A DNA stretch of 43,584 nt from Candidatus Stackebrandtia faecavium (GTDB taxonomy: Bacteria; Actinomycetota; Actinomycetes; Mycobacteriales; Micromonosporaceae). The stretch is taken from positions 1 through 43,584 of the forward strand of contig DXIM01000085.1 of assembly GCA_019112895.1 (NCBI GenBank), in the 5' to 3' direction. The position numbers were made by a program, and so were the translations under genes. A model generated the notes under the pieces. That model did not search any database. It saw only the letters and a list, made by a program, of their open reading frames with translations, and had not been told where the DNA came from. Position 1 is the stretch's first letter, and every line of letters begins with the position of its first letter. This document shows, piece by piece, positions 26,090-35,563 of the stretch.

Positions 26090-28051
26090 TTAGATGTCAA
26101 GGAACCGCACGTCTTTAGCGTTGCGTTGAATGAACTGGCGCCGGGTCTCCACGTTGTCACCCATGAGGACACTGAACAGTTCGTCCGCCATCGCGGCGTC
26201 ATCCAAAGTGACTTGAAGCAGCGCACGGGTAGCGGGGTTCATTGTGGTTTCCCACAGCTCCGTGAAGTTCATCTCGCCCAGCCCCTTATAACGCTGGACG
26301 CCGTCGTACCTGCGCGGGTCGGGTTTGCCGTTGGCGATACCCATCTCGATGATGGCGTCGCGTTCCCGGTCGGAGAACGCGTAATCCACTGTGTCGCCCT
26401 TTTTATTCCACTTGATCTTGTACAGCGGCGGCTGGGACATGTACACGTGGCCCATTTCGACCAGCGGTCGCATCATCCTGAATATGAGTGTCAACAGTAG
26501 GGTGTTGATGTGCTGACCGTCCACATCGGCGTCAGACATCAGGATGATCTTGTGATAACGAAGCTTTTCGATGTCGAAGTCGTCGTGGATGCCGGTGCCC
26601 AGCGCCGTGATCATCGCCTGGACCTCGTTGTTCTTCAGGATCCGGTCGATGCGCGCCTTCTCGACGTTGAGGATCTTGCCTCGGATCGGCAGGATCGCCT
26701 GGGTCCGCGAATCGCGCCCCTGTTTGGCCGAACCACCGGCCGAGTCACCCTCCACGATGAACATTTCGGTCTCGCGTGGGTCCGTCGACTGGCAGTCGGC
26801 CAATTTGCCCGGCATGGACGAGGTTTCCAGCAGGCTCTTACGACGCGCGAGCTTACGCGCCTGCGCGGCTGCCTTACGCGCCTGCGCAGCCGCGGAGGCT
26901 TTCGTGATGATGATCTTGGCTTCCTGAGGGTGCCGGTCGAACCAGTCGACGAGCCATTCGTTACAGACCCGCTGGACAAAGCCTTTGACCTCGGTGTTGC
27001 CGAGCTTCGTCTTCGTCTGCCCCTCGAATTGCGGCTCAGTCAATTTGACCGACACGATCGCCGCCAGCCCCTCGCGGATGTCGTCGCCCGACAGGCGGTC
27101 CGCGCCTTTGAGCAGCTTGCGCTCGGTGCCGTAACGGTTGACGCAGGAGGTCAACGCCGCACGGAAACCCTCCTCGTGCGTGCCGCCCTCGTGGGTGTTA
27201 ATCGCGTTAGCGAAGGTGTAGACGCTCTCACCGAAGGACTCGTTCCACTGCATCGCGACCTCGAGGCTCATACCCTCTTCATCGGCCTCGAACTTGACAA
27301 CGCTTTTATGCAACGGTGTTTTCCGCGAATTCAGGTGCCGGACAAAGTCGGCGATGCCTTCGTCGTATTGGAAGGTGACCTCGCGCGGCTTGGAGTCCTC
27401 TTCCGATTCCGGCCGCGGGCGTTCGTCGACCAGGATGATCTTGAGGCCTTTGTTCAGGAAGGCCATCTCTTGCAACCGGCGGTAGATCGTCTCGAAGTTG
27501 AAATCCGTGGACTCGAAGATTTCCTGGTCGGGCCAGAAACTGATCGACGAGCCGGTCCGCGTGGTTTTTTCGCCCTTCTCGAGCGTGCCGGGAACCGAGT
27601 TCTTATAGGTCTGACGCCACACGTGTCCCTGTTTATGGATCTCCGCGTCGATTCGGGTGCTGAGCGCGTTCACGACCGAAACACCGACGCCGTGCAGACC
27701 ACCGGAGACCGCGTAGGACTTCCCGTCGAACTTGCCGCCCGCGTGCAGGACCGTGAGCGCGACCTCGATGCCGGGTTTTTTGAGCTTCGGGTGCAGGTCC
27801 ACGGGGAAACCACGGCCGTTATCGACGACGCGGATGCCGTGGTCGGCGAGCATCGTGACCTCGATCGTGTCGCAACTTCCCGCCAGCGCCTCGTCCACGG
27901 AGTTGTCGACGACTTCCCACACCAGGTGGTGCAGGCCGCGTTCCCCGGTTGAGCCGATATACATGCCGGGTCGCTTACGGACTGCCTCGAGGCCCTCGAG
28001 GACGGTAAGTGAACCGGCGGTGTAGTCGTCTTGCTGTTGCGCCGCTGCCAC
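26090..28051 (-). CDS. gyrB: DNA gyrase subunit B
   Basis: GyrB provides the ATPase of DNA gyrase. GTG 28051 ([14 protein letters not shown]) is preceded by AAGGGAG and gives 653 residues. The GHKL ATPase domain shows [27 protein letters not shown] and [15 protein letters not shown]. The TOPRIM domain has [33 protein letters not shown] and the metal-binding DADVDGQHI. The C-terminal GyrA-interaction domain ends [10 protein letters not shown], as usual. No insert is present. The product works in the cytoplasm with GyrA, encoded just downstream. Confidence 0.97.
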   Translation of the reverse strand: MAAAQQQDDYTAGSLTVLEGLEAVRKRPGMYIGSTGERGLHHLVWEVVDNSVDEALAGSCDTIEVTMLADHGIRVVDNGRGFPVDLHPKLKKPGIEVALTVLHAGGKFDGKSYAVSGGLHGVGVSVVNALSTRIDAEIHKQGHVWRQTYKNSVPGTLEKGEKTTRTGSSISFWPDQEIFESTDFNFETIYRRLQEMAFLNKGLKIILVDERPRPESEEDSKPREVTFQYDEGIADFVRHLNSRKTPLHKSVVKFEADEEGMSLEVAMQWNESFGESVYTFANAINTHEGGTHEEGFRAALTSCVNRYGTERKLLKGADRLSGDDIREGLAAIVSVKLTEPQFEGQTKTKLGNTEVKGFVQRVCNEWLVDWFDRHPQEAKIIITKASAAAQARKAAAQARKLARRKSLLETSSMPGKLADCQSTDPRETEMFIVEGDSAGGSAKQGRDSRTQAILPIRGKILNVEKARIDRILKNNEVQAMITALGTGIHDDFDIEKLRYHKIILMSDADVDGQHINTLLLTLIFRMMRPLVEMGHVYMSQPPLYKIKWNKKGDTVDYAFSDRERDAIIEMGIANGKPDPRRYDGVQRYKGLGEMNFTELWETTMNPATRALLQVTLDDAAMADELFSVLMGDNVETRRQFIQRNAKDVRFLDI

Positions 28052-28141
28052 CAAGTGCTCCCTTGTTATGTGAACTATCTCCAGGCCGCTTCGAAAGAGG
28101 TGTCGCTGATTCCACTGCACCCACCCGAGGGGCTGCCTTCT

Positions 28142-28169
28142 ATCTTACTGGGCGGCTATGACACACAAA
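28142..28169 (-). promoter_or_regulatory. Probable gyrBA promoter
   Basis: Read on the minus strand, TTTGTG (28164–28169), 16 bases, and TAAGAT (28142–28147) form a -35/-10 pair matching TANNNT. Transcription would start near 28135, leaving a leader of about 84 bases before the gyrB GTG. Confidence 0.4.
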
Positions 28170-28307
28170 CGCGCGGCGCGCCCTGTTGTTTCTTCGAAGA
28201 CCGACGCGGAAGCGACCCACGTACCCCCCTATCACCTTCGGCCCTTAATGCCGGGTATGCAAGGACGCACGCTAACGCCAGATAGTGATCAAGCACTCAC
28301 TTCGACA

Positions 28308-28727
28308 TCATGGGCGGAACCGCACCCGCCGCGGGCCCCGCACATACGACGGCTGCGACGGCGCCTGGATCCGCACCGACGTGACCACGCCCCGACCGAC
28401 CCCGGAAGCGAGGCGGTCCATGATCTGGCTCTTGAACAGTCGCAACTGCGTCGCCCACGTCGCCGATTCGGCCTCCACGACCAACTCACCATCGTTGCAT
28501 GACACCGGTCGGCAATGATCAGCCAGGTCCGGTCCGATCAGCTCAGCCCAACGCGCGAACAAGCCCGCGTGAGCGGCCGGCTGCGACCACTTGCGGTCGC
28601 GCACCAGCTTGCCCAAGACATCGCCCAAAAGCTGTGGGTCCCGCGCATCGGGCCCGGGCGATGACCAAGCGCCGCGCGGACGGCGACGGCGGCGATGCCC
28701 ACGAGATTCGTAGCTGAAACTAGACAA
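28308..28727 (-). CDS. DUF721 protein, DciA-like
   Basis: This protein matches the DUF721/DciA family, the ancestral bacterial factor that helps load the replicative helicase. The core (about 30–130) reads LLGDVLGKLVRDRKWSQPAAHAGLFARWAELIGPDLADHCRPV, then GELVVEAESATWATQLRLFKSQIMDRLA, and ends with a basic QAPSQPSYVRGPRRVRFRP. The N-terminus is Arg-rich. The frame opens at TTG 28727, overlapping the recF stop by eight bases. The N-terminus is shorter than in Streptomyces homologs, so another start is possible. Its place between recF and gyrB is the conserved actinobacterial one. Confidence 0.85.
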   Translation of the reverse strand: MSSFSYESRGHRRRRRPRGAWSSPGPDARDPQLLGDVLGKLVRDRKWSQPAAHAGLFARWAELIGPDLADHCRPVSCNDGELVVEAESATWATQLRLFKSQIMDRLASGVGRGVVTSVRIQAPSQPSYVRGPRRVRFRP

Positions 28728-29856
28728 CCCGGTTCACCTGCCCGTCGTAAATGTCGAAACGGCCCCCGGCCATGTCGGCCGGTACATCCTGCGCGACCGC
28801 GCAAGTTACCAGCACCTGCGGCGCGAACGACACCAGCTCGGCCAGACGCTCCCGCCGCGACACATCCAGCTCGGCGAACACATCGTCGAGGATCAACACC
28901 GGAGCGGTCGCTTCGGCGCGCAACAGTTCGGCGGCGCCCAAGCGCAGAGCCAAAGCGTACGACCACGCCTCACCATGACTCGCGTAACCCTTCGCGGGAA
29001 GATCACCCAAATCCAAGGTGATGTCGTCGCGATGCGGCCCCACCAAAGTCGTGCCGCGCTCGGTCTCGCGCGACCGCGCCGACGCCAATCCCGCAGACAA
29101 ACGCGCATGCAGCAACGAACGGTCCGCCGTCAACGGCGCGCCATCGTCGAGACTCGTCGCATAGTGCAGTCGTGGCCGCCCCCTGCCGGCGCTGACCGAT
29201 TCATAGGCCTTCACCACGTACGGCGCGTACTCCTCCAACAGGGCCAGCCGGCCGTACAGCAAGTCCGAACCGTACTCGGCCAGGTGCGCATCCCAGATAT
29301 CGAGCGTGTGCAGGTCGGTGTTACCGCGCCCACCGGTCTTGCGCGCCAAATAAGCGGTGCGCAGCAAAGCATTGCGCTGCTTGATGACACGGTCATAGTC
29401 AGCACGCACCGCTACGTACCTCGGATAACGCGCCACCAACAGCTCATCGAGCATGCGTCGCCGCTGCTGCGGGTCACCCCGGACCAAGGCGAGGTCCTCC
29501 GGAGCGAAAACGATCGCCTTCAACGCCCCCAAGATGTCACGGGCGCGCGGAAGGCTCGCGCGGTTCAGCTTCGCCTGATTTGCCTTGCCCGGGACGATTC
29601 CCAACTCCGCCAGCAGCTCGCGCCCCTCATGCACGATCGCGGCGCGCACAAACGCGCGATCCGCACCGTGACGAACCAACGGCTGATCGCTGGCGACCCG
29701 GTGGCTGTTACCGGTGGCTAGATACCCCAACGATTCGACGAGGTTGGTCTTTCCATGGCCGTTCGGGCCGACGAAAACACTCGGCCCTTCGGGCAGTTCG
29801 ACGTCAGCATGCGGATAGGACCGAAAGTCGGTCAGTTCGAGCCGCCTGACATGCAC
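28720..29856 (-). CDS. recF: DNA replication and repair protein RecF
   Basis: RecF is an SMC-like ATPase that helps load RecA at gaps in the RecFOR pathway. The 378-residue product has the Walker A VGPNGHGKTNLVESL at residues 29–43 and an ABC-type signature and Walker B near the C-terminus in APVLILDDVFAELDVSRRERL. The opening MHVRRLELTDFRSYPHADV is the family N-terminus. AGGAGG lies upstream of ATG 29856. It follows gnd by 59 bases and overlaps the DciA-like gene. Confidence 0.95.
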   Translation of the reverse strand: MHVRRLELTDFRSYPHADVELPEGPSVFVGPNGHGKTNLVESLGYLATGNSHRVASDQPLVRHGADRAFVRAAIVHEGRELLAELGIVPGKANQAKLNRASLPRARDILGALKAIVFAPEDLALVRGDPQQRRRMLDELLVARYPRYVAVRADYDRVIKQRNALLRTAYLARKTGGRGNTDLHTLDIWDAHLAEYGSDLLYGRLALLEEYAPYVVKAYESVSAGRGRPRLHYATSLDDGAPLTADRSLLHARLSAGLASARSRETERGTTLVGPHRDDITLDLGDLPAKGYASHGEAWSYALALRLGAAELLRAEATAPVLILDDVFAELDVSRRERLAELVSFAPQVLVTCAVAQDVPADMAGGRFDIYDGQVNRVV

Positions 29857-29915
29857 CCCGCACCTCCTGACCTAATACGCGCCGCGCGCGTCGGCTACGG
29901 CATGTGGCGTCTTCC

Positions 29916-30803
29916 TCAAGAACTCGAGTCGTTGCGGCGCACGGAATGTCCGCCGAATTGTTGGCGCAACGCGGCGATCGCCTTCATCGCCTCGGAATCG
30001 TCTTGCCGCGAAGCGAATCGCGCATACAACGCCGCACTGATTGCCGGCAACGGTACCGCTAGTCGGATCGACTCTTCCACGGTCCAACGACCTTCACCGG
30101 AATCGGTGGCGTACCCCGCGATCTGTGACAACTGCGGGTCTTCGTCCAATGCCCGATCCAACAGGTCGAGCAGCCAGGAACGCACCACGGTGCCTTCGCG
30201 CCAGGATTTGAAGACCGCCGGCACGTCGGTCACGTGTTCGCTGGCGCGCAACAACTCGTAGCCTTCGGCGTAGGCCTGCATGAGGCCGTATTCGATGCCG
30301 TTGTGGACCATTTTGGAGTAATGTCCCGCGCCGACGCCACCGGCGTGCACGAAACCGTATTCGCCGGCCGGTTTCAGCGAGTCGAAGATCGGCTGCAGCT
30401 TTTCGACGTGTTCGGCTTCTCCTCCGACCATGAGCGCGTAACCGTTCTCCGGCCCCCACACTCCGCCGGAGACCCCGGCGTCGACGAACCCGATCCCGTG
30501 TTCCTGCAGACGACGCGCATGCTCCGTGTCGTCGGTGAAGCGGGAGTTCCCGCCGTCGACGACGACGTCACCGGCGGACAGCAGCGGCAACAACGCATCG
30601 ATCGTTTCATGCGTGGCGTCGCCTGCCGGGACCATGACCCACACTGCGCGCGGGGCGTCGAGCCGCGAAACCAGACCGGCCAAGTCCTCAACATCGGACA
30701 GCTGCGGGTTGGTGTCGTAGCCGACGATGTCGTGGCCGGCGTCGCGCAGGCGGGTACGCATGTTTCCGCCCATTTTGCCCAGGCCGATGATGCCAAGTTG
30801 CAT
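29916..30803 (-). CDS. gnd: 6-phosphogluconate dehydrogenase, decarboxylating (short form)
   Basis: The enzyme oxidises 6-phosphogluconate to ribulose 5-phosphate in the pentose phosphate pathway. ATG 30803 (MQLGIIGLGKMGGNM) has AAGGAA upstream and gives 295 residues. The Rossmann motif is GLGKMG at residues 7–12, and the substrate-binding signature is VVDGGNSRFTDDTEHARR. The catalytic region has YSKMVHNGIEYGLMQAYAEGYE with the Lys and the downstream His-Asn. It is the short form of about 300 residues, which lacks the second half of the 470-residue enzyme and is often NAD-preferring. Its place between dnaN and recF is a marker of certain actinobacterial orders. Confidence 0.94.
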   Translation of the reverse strand: MQLGIIGLGKMGGNMRTRLRDAGHDIVGYDTNPQLSDVEDLAGLVSRLDAPRAVWVMVPAGDATHETIDALLPLLSAGDVVVDGGNSRFTDDTEHARRLQEHGIGFVDAGVSGGVWGPENGYALMVGGEAEHVEKLQPIFDSLKPAGEYGFVHAGGVGAGHYSKMVHNGIEYGLMQAYAEGYELLRASEHVTDVPAVFKSWREGTVVRSWLLDLLDRALDEDPQLSQIAGYATDSGEGRWTVEESIRLAVPLPAISAALYARFASRQDDSEAMKAIAALRQQFGGHSVRRNDSSS

Positions 30804-30831
30804 CGAAGTTCCTTCGTTGTCGCTACCGGAT

Positions 30832-31971
30832 TTAGGAGTCGAACCGCAGCGGCTGCAGCATGTACTGGTACCCGCTGAAGTCGCTGTCGTCGCCCTCGCC
30901 GGCTTCACCATTGAGGACGACCGGCTTTCCTGGCTCGGTCATCGAGAACCGCGCCACCGGTGCAGCGATGGCAGCGAGACCTTCCACAAGGTATTGAGGA
31001 TTGAAGGCGATCTTTACGGGTTCACCGTCGTAATCGCATTCGAGTGCTTCGGAGGCCTTGGCTTCTTCGGCTCCTCCGGCTTCGACCACGAGCCCGTCGC
31101 TGTCGAACGTCAACCGCAACTGCGCGTTACGTTCCGCGACAAGAGAAACGCGTTTGGCAACCGCGGTGAGTTCGCTCGCGTTGACGCGGGGCTGGGCCGA
31201 GAAACTCGACGGCAACAGCGACCGCAACGGCGGCAACTGTCCATCGAGAACACTGCTTGTGGTGCGCTGTCCGCCTGCCGAAAAACCGATCATGCCGACG
31301 TTGGATTCGGAATCGGCGGGCAGGGCGATCGTGATTTCGCCGCCGCGGGAGCTGAGTGCCTTCGCTGTTTCGCTCAGCGCCTTCGCCGGAATCAAGACGG
31401 TGACTTCACGTTCCGGGTCCACCGGTTTCCAGCTGAGGTCACGGATCGCCATGCGGTAGCGGTCGGTCGCCAGCAGCGCCAAGTCGTTGCCGCGGAATTC
31501 CATCTGGATGCCCGTCATTGTGGGCAATGTGTCGTCTTTGCCTGCGGCGACGGCAGCCTGAGCCACGGCGGCGGCGAAGGCTGACGCATCGATCGTGCCT
31601 GCGGATTCGGGCATGTGCGGCAGGGCCGGGTAATCCTCGACCGGCATTGTCGGCAGGGTGAACCGCGCGCTGCCACAGGTGATCTCGAGGTGGCTGCTTT
31701 CGGCGGCGATGTCCACAGGCTTTGACGGAAGTGCCTTGACGATCTCGGCCAGGAGTTTCCCGGATACGAGCACCTGGCCCTCGGGGTCTCCCGTGACCTC
31801 GATTGTGACCTGTGAGGACACCTGGTAGTCGAATCCCGAGATGGTCAACTGTCCATCGTCAACCGTCAGCAGGGTTCCAGCCAGCACCGGGACGGACGGA
31901 CGTTGTGGCAGGCGCTTGGCGGCCCAGGCGACGGCTTCGGCGAGCGCGTCGCGGTCGACTCGCAGCTTCAT
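30832..31971 (-). CDS. dnaN: DNA polymerase III beta subunit (sliding clamp)
   Basis: DnaN is the ring-shaped clamp that tethers DNA polymerase III to DNA and binds many repair proteins. ATG 31971 (MKLRVDRDALAEAVAWAAK) is preceded by AAGGAG and gives 379 residues in the usual three clamp domains. The longer frame to 32124 would run toward oriC and has no support. The C-terminus, YQYMLQPLRF, is the conserved end that forms part of the peptide-binding groove. The gene is transcribed away from oriC and is followed by gnd after 28 bases. Confidence 0.97.
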   Translation of the reverse strand: MKLRVDRDALAEAVAWAAKRLPQRPSVPVLAGTLLTVDDGQLTISGFDYQVSSQVTIEVTGDPEGQVLVSGKLLAEIVKALPSKPVDIAAESSHLEITCGSARFTLPTMPVEDYPALPHMPESAGTIDASAFAAAVAQAAVAAGKDDTLPTMTGIQMEFRGNDLALLATDRYRMAIRDLSWKPVDPEREVTVLIPAKALSETAKALSSRGGEITIALPADSESNVGMIGFSAGGQRTTSSVLDGQLPPLRSLLPSSFSAQPRVNASELTAVAKRVSLVAERNAQLRLTFDSDGLVVEAGGAEEAKASEALECDYDGEPVKIAFNPQYLVEGLAAIAAPVARFSMTEPGKPVVLNGEAGEGDDSDFSGYQYMLQPLRFDS

Positions 31972-32119
31972 GAATTTCTCCTTCGCGTGCCCCTCGATGA
32001 AACCACCATGCTGCCACGGCCCTCGCGGCCGGGTTCGAGCGATCACCGCGGTTCGGCTGTTGCCGAATTTCGGATCAGAGGGCGGCGAATCGGAGTTTGG
32101 CGAAGTTTTCCACACCGCT

Positions 32120-32520
32120 ACCAATATTTATTCTTCTCTTAGATAAATACCGTCGCCGTGTTGAGTCCTGTGGAAAGTGTGGATAACCCTTGTTTTTGCA
32201 GGTTAACCAGGGTGAGGGGGTGTGGATAACCTGTGGACGTAGCTGTGGATAAACGCTGAGTTATCCACATGTGGATAACTTCGCCTGTGGATTCCACAGG
32301 TTATCCACACACTGTCCACAGGTTATCCACAGGTTTTGCACAGGTTATCCACACGCAGTTAACAAGCACCTGAAGAAACGTCCACAGGTTATCCACACGT
32401 TATCCACAGTTTTCGGACAGTTATCCACAGCTTTTACACAGGTTTATCCACAGCTCCTGTGGATAAACCTGCACCACAACGGCAAGTATTTAGATGCATC
32501 GTGGACAGTGAAGCGGACAT
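32120..32520. other. Chromosomal replication origin oriC
   Basis: The 683-base dnaN–dnaA gap holds 13 exact copies of the DnaA box TTATCCACA in about 290 bases. Eight read on the plus strand, starting at 32261, 32301, 32323, 32345, 32389, 32400, 32421 and 32444. Five read on the minus strand, at 32178, 32221, 32244, 32270 and 32458. Several near-matches such as GTCCACAGG lie between them. The boxes at 32261 and 32270 face each other back to back. An AT-rich stretch at 32120–32155 on the dnaN side, and a shorter one near 32480, could be the unwinding element. Gene orientation flips here, with dnaN–gyrA leftward and rpmH–parB rightward. The rest of the gap (32521–32654) holds only a weak hairpin, ATCACT-CGA-AGTGAT, at 32576–32590. 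Confidence 0.97.
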
Positions 32521-32654
32521 TTCGCCCTCGTTGACATGTTCGTAACTTCTGCAATTTGGCGCTAATGTGACACGGATCACTCGAAGTGATGACGCTTTGG
32601 GCGGCGTGAATCGCAGACCGAGATCAAGATGCGCGAAATTTCGGAGAAGCTGGA

Positions 32655-34412
32655 CTAGTCGCCCTGCTGTTTCAACCGGTTCGTGAGCTCCGCAATCTGG
32701 TTGTACAGCGACCGTTTCTCGGCCATCTGCTTACGAATCTTGCGATCCGAATGCATGACAGTCGTATGGTCGCGGCCACCAAAAGCCTGGCCGATACGCG
32801 GCAACGACAAGTCCGTCAACTCACGGCACAAATACATTGCGACCTGCCGGGCGTTCACCAAGACCCGTGAACGCGAATGGCCCCGCAGGTCCGCGTCAGA
32901 GACACCGAAATAGTCGGCTGTTGCCGCCATGATGCCCTCTGTCGTGATGTCCGGTGTTTCTCCCTCAGGAATGAAATCGCGCAAGACTTCCTGCGCCAGA
33001 CCCAGATCCACCGGCTTGCGGGTCAAGCTCGCGTAAGCGGTGACGCGAATCAACGCGCCCTCGAGCTCACGAATGGAATGGTTGATGCGCGACGCGATGA
33101 ATTCCAAAGCATCCGTCGGCGCGTCCAGCCGCTCCTGCGCCGCCTTCTTACGCAGAATCGCGATCCGCGTCTCCAGGTCCGGCGGTTGGATATCGGCCAG
33201 AAGGCCCCATTCGAAGCGCGTGCGGAGCCTGTCCTCGAGCGTCGACAACTGCTTCGGAGACCGGTCCGACGTGATCACCAGCTGCTTATTCGAATTGTGC
33301 AGCGTGTTGAACGTGTGGAAAAACTCTTCCTGCGTGCGCTCGGCCCGTTCCAGAAACTGGATGTCGTCGATGAGCAAGATGTCAACGTCGCGGTAACGGC
33401 GCTGAAACGCCTGCCGCTTATCGTCGCGCAGCGAATTGATGAAGTCGTTCGTAAACTCCTCGGTCGACACGTAACGCACGCTGTTCGCGTTGCCGAGGTT
33501 CTGCGCATAGTGCCCGATCGCGTGCACCAGGTGCGTCTTACCGAGACCGGAACCGCCGTAAATGAACAAGGGGTTGTACGCCTTAGCGGGCGACTCCGCG
33601 ACCGCAACGGCAGCAGCATGAGCGAAACGGTTTGACGAACCGATGACGAAAGTGTCGAAACTGTATTTCGGGTTGAGCCGGTTCGCGGCCGTGGCCACGG
33701 GCGGCTGCAGCTGCTGCCTCGGCTCCGGTTTTGGGGCGCCGGTCCGGTCTGGCGCAGGGTCGGATGACGGAGGGGGAGACACCAAAGGACCCGAACCGCG
33801 TGCATGTGGGACCCGGGGAGCACCCGGATTCCGGTATGTCGTGCCCGAGGCCGACGAATGAAACGACGAGGTGTCGAACAGGGCCGGAATACCGGACTTC
33901 TGCCCTTGCTGCGGGAGCGGATCCGGCTGTTGATTGAAGTCGGGCTGTTGCGGCGGGTCCGCTGGGGGAGTGTCCGGTTGGGGGCTGACGTGACGCCCCT
34001 GGTACGCCGATTCGGCCCCGTGCGTCGTCGTATCGGGCGCCGGGTGTGCGAAGTCACGTGCCGATTGGTGCGCCGGAGCTTCCTGAACGCTCTCATGCTG
34101 GGACTTAGGAGCTTGCGCGGGAGTCTGGCGCTGTTTCGGCGCCGTGTCTGCCGGCGGCGTCGCCTTGACCGTCACCGCGATCTGCACATTTCTGCCGAGC
34201 TGCCGCGTCAAGGCATCAGTGAGTACGGAACGCAGGCGGGACTCGAAAGCCTCGCGAGCGAACTGGTGCGGGGCTGCGATGATCACCGTGTCCTCGAATA
34301 GACCGAGTGGCTGCGTAACGGCCAGCCATGCGCGCTGCTGTCCCGACAGGGAGTCCTCGCCAAGCTCCGCGGTCACGGCCTGCCAGGCCGTGTGGAGTTC
34401 GTCGTGACTCAC
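32655..34412 (-). CDS. dnaA: Chromosomal replication initiator protein DnaA
   Basis: DnaA binds its boxes in oriC, opens the duplex and recruits helicase. The 585-residue product has domain I (about 1–90) for self-interaction and a long Pro/Gln-rich disordered domain II (about 95–250). The AAA+ core has Walker [16 protein letters not shown] near 286 and Walker [22 protein letters not shown] near 342. The DNA-binding domain IV carries the signature [16 protein letters not shown] near 540. Domain II is long, as in Streptomyces and its relatives. The GTG start at 34412 has AAGGGGAAAGC upstream. It is transcribed toward oriC, with DnaA boxes in its own upstream region suggesting autoregulation. 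Confidence 0.98.
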   Translation of the reverse strand: MSHDELHTAWQAVTAELGEDSLSGQQRAWLAVTQPLGLFEDTVIIAAPHQFAREAFESRLRSVLTDALTRQLGRNVQIAVTVKATPPADTAPKQRQTPAQAPKSQHESVQEAPAHQSARDFAHPAPDTTTHGAESAYQGRHVSPQPDTPPADPPQQPDFNQQPDPLPQQGQKSGIPALFDTSSFHSSASGTTYRNPGAPRVPHARGSGPLVSPPPSSDPAPDRTGAPKPEPRQQLQPPVATAANRLNPKYSFDTFVIGSSNRFAHAAAVAVAESPAKAYNPLFIYGGSGLGKTHLVHAIGHYAQNLGNANSVRYVSTEEFTNDFINSLRDDKRQAFQRRYRDVDILLIDDIQFLERAERTQEEFFHTFNTLHNSNKQLVITSDRSPKQLSTLEDRLRTRFEWGLLADIQPPDLETRIAILRKKAAQERLDAPTDALEFIASRINHSIRELEGALIRVTAYASLTRKPVDLGLAQEVLRDFIPEGETPDITTEGIMAATADYFGVSDADLRGHSRSRVLVNARQVAMYLCRELTDLSLPRIGQAFGGRDHTTVMHSDRKIRKQMAEKRSLYNQIAELTNRLKQQGD

Positions 34413-34790
34413 CGCTTTCCCCTTCGTTCGCGGACGTTGTCCACAGGTTATCCACAGGCTGAGGTTGCAGTGTATGTGCGGTCCGGGTTTGGAGCTTCAG
34501 CCACGGTTTTAACGGCAACTACCTGCAGAAACGATCAAAAGTCCTGGGTATGGGAGTGTCGCTGGGTCATGACTTTTACACAGAACATTGAAAGTTATCC
34601 ACAGCCGGTTGTGGATAACTGCAGCGTTATCCACAACTGTGCAACGAAGAGCATCACGCAAGTGTGGCGACGCGCCGCAGACCCCCGATAAAGCGGCCGG
34701 TAGGATTATTAGGCTACCCGTCCGCTGGCTGTTAGCCTGGGCGGTCGCAATCCATGCAGAACGAAACTTATTGAACGTGGAGAACCAGCC
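34413..34790. promoter_or_regulatory. dnaA–rpmH intergenic region with second DnaA-box cluster
   Basis: Exact DnaA boxes start at 34448 (plus), 34595 (plus), 34610 (minus) and 34627 (plus), with a one-mismatch box TTGTCCACA at 34437. They flank the divergent promoters of dnaA and rpmH, fitting DnaA autoregulation. TAGGAT at 34701–34706 is a candidate -10 for rpmH. Nothing else coding is visible in these 378 bases. Confidence 0.8.
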
Positions 34791-34928
34791 GTGAGTAAGC
34801 GTACCTTCCAGCCGAACAACCGTCGTCGTGCCAAGAACCACGGCTTTCGGCTGCGCATGCGTACCCGTGCCGGCCGCGCCATCGTTTCGTCGCGCCGCCG
34901 TCGCGGCCGTGCGCGGCTGAGCGCGTAG
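34791..34928 (+). CDS. rpmH: 50S ribosomal protein L34
   Basis: This 45-residue, extremely basic protein is bL34 of the large ribosomal subunit. It reads [19 protein letters not shown] at the start and ends [11 protein letters not shown], matching the family closely. The start is GTG 34791, with GGAGA nine bases upstream. It is the first gene of the rightward block and is followed by rnpA after 21 bases, the near-universal arrangement. Confidence 0.97.
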   Translation: MSKRTFQPNNRRRAKNHGFRLRMRTRAGRAIVSSRRRRGRARLSA

Positions 34929-34949
34929 CGCGAAGCACGTGGAGATGCG

Positions 34950-35294
34950 GTGCTGTCGGCGTCGTCGAGATTGCGGCGAAGCACCGATTTCGCCGCAACA
35001 GTAAAGCAAGGCCGGCGCGCGCGCCGCGGAACCGTCGTCGTCCACCTGGCACGACGAAATGATGGTTCCGGCGCGCGCGCCGGGTTTATCGTGAGCAAAG
35101 CAGTCGGCGGGGCCGTGGTGCGCAATCACGTGAAACGCCGCCTACGGCATCTAACGGCCGCGCGTATCCACGAATGGGGGCCCGACATCGACGTGGTGGT
35201 GCGAGCCCTCCCACAATCCGCGAACGCCAGCTTCGGGCGACTCGCTCACGACGTAGATGAAGCCCTCGCCGCCGCCGAACGGAGGCGGCGATGA
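34950..35294 (+). CDS. rnpA: Ribonuclease P protein component
   Basis: RnpA is the protein subunit that helps the RNase P RNA mature tRNA 5' ends. The 114-residue basic product has the RNR motif in GGAVVRNHVKRRLRHLTAARI (about residues 53–73), preceded by the strand ARAGFIVSKAVG. The N-terminus LSASSRLRRSTDFAATVKQGRR is typical. It starts at GTG 34950 and overlaps yidD by four bases (ATGA at 35291–35294), so expression is coupled to the membrane-insertion genes. Confidence 0.95.
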   Translation: MLSASSRLRRSTDFAATVKQGRRARRGTVVVHLARRNDGSGARAGFIVSKAVGGAVVRNHVKRRLRHLTAARIHEWGPDIDVVVRALPQSANASFGRLAHDVDEALAAAERRRR

Positions 35295-35563
35295 GCGTAG
35301 CCCGGATTCTGTCTTGGCCGATCATGGCGTACCGTCGATGGATCAGCCCTGCGCTGCCGGCACGCTGCCGTTTTTATCCCTCTTGCAGCGCCTACGCCGT
35401 GGAAGCTCTCGATATTCATGGGCCGATTCGCGGTGTGTGGTTGATGCTGAAACGGCTGGCGCGCTGTCATCCGTTCCATCCGGGCGGATTCGATCCGGTC
35501 CCGGCTGCGTCGAATCGATCTGAAAGAGCAAACATGACTGAGACGACCGGAGCTGGCCGGTGA
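35291..35563 (+). CDS. yidD: Membrane protein insertion efficiency factor YidD
   Basis: YidD is a small, membrane-associated helper of YidC-dependent insertion. The 90-residue product has the family signature CRFYPSCSAYAVEALDIHGPIRGVWLMLKRLARCHPFHPGGFDPVP, with its three conserved Cys residues; this is broken here into the segments CRFYPSCSAYA and RCHPFHPGGFDPVP. A short tail of about 20 residues after DPVP is poorly conserved. It overlaps rnpA at the start and yidC at the end (GTGA at 35560–35563). Confidence 0.94.
   Translation: MSVARILSWPIMAYRRWISPALPARCRFYPSCSAYAVEALDIHGPIRGVWLMLKRLARCHPFHPGGFDPVPAASNRSERANMTETTGAGR

Noticed and set aside
26510..27952. 480-codon open frame antisense to gyrB
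   Set aside because: It lies wholly within gyrB on the other strand and shows only the composition expected of a shadow frame.
28121..28307. Possible small genes in the gyrB–DciA gap
   Set aside because: Frames here lack start signals and similarity; the sequence is better explained by the gyrBA promoter and leader.
35126..35141. parS-like half-site (TCACGTGAAACG) in rnpA
   Set aside because: Only the right half matches, and the bases encode the conserved RnpA motif RNHVKRR, which explains the likeness.
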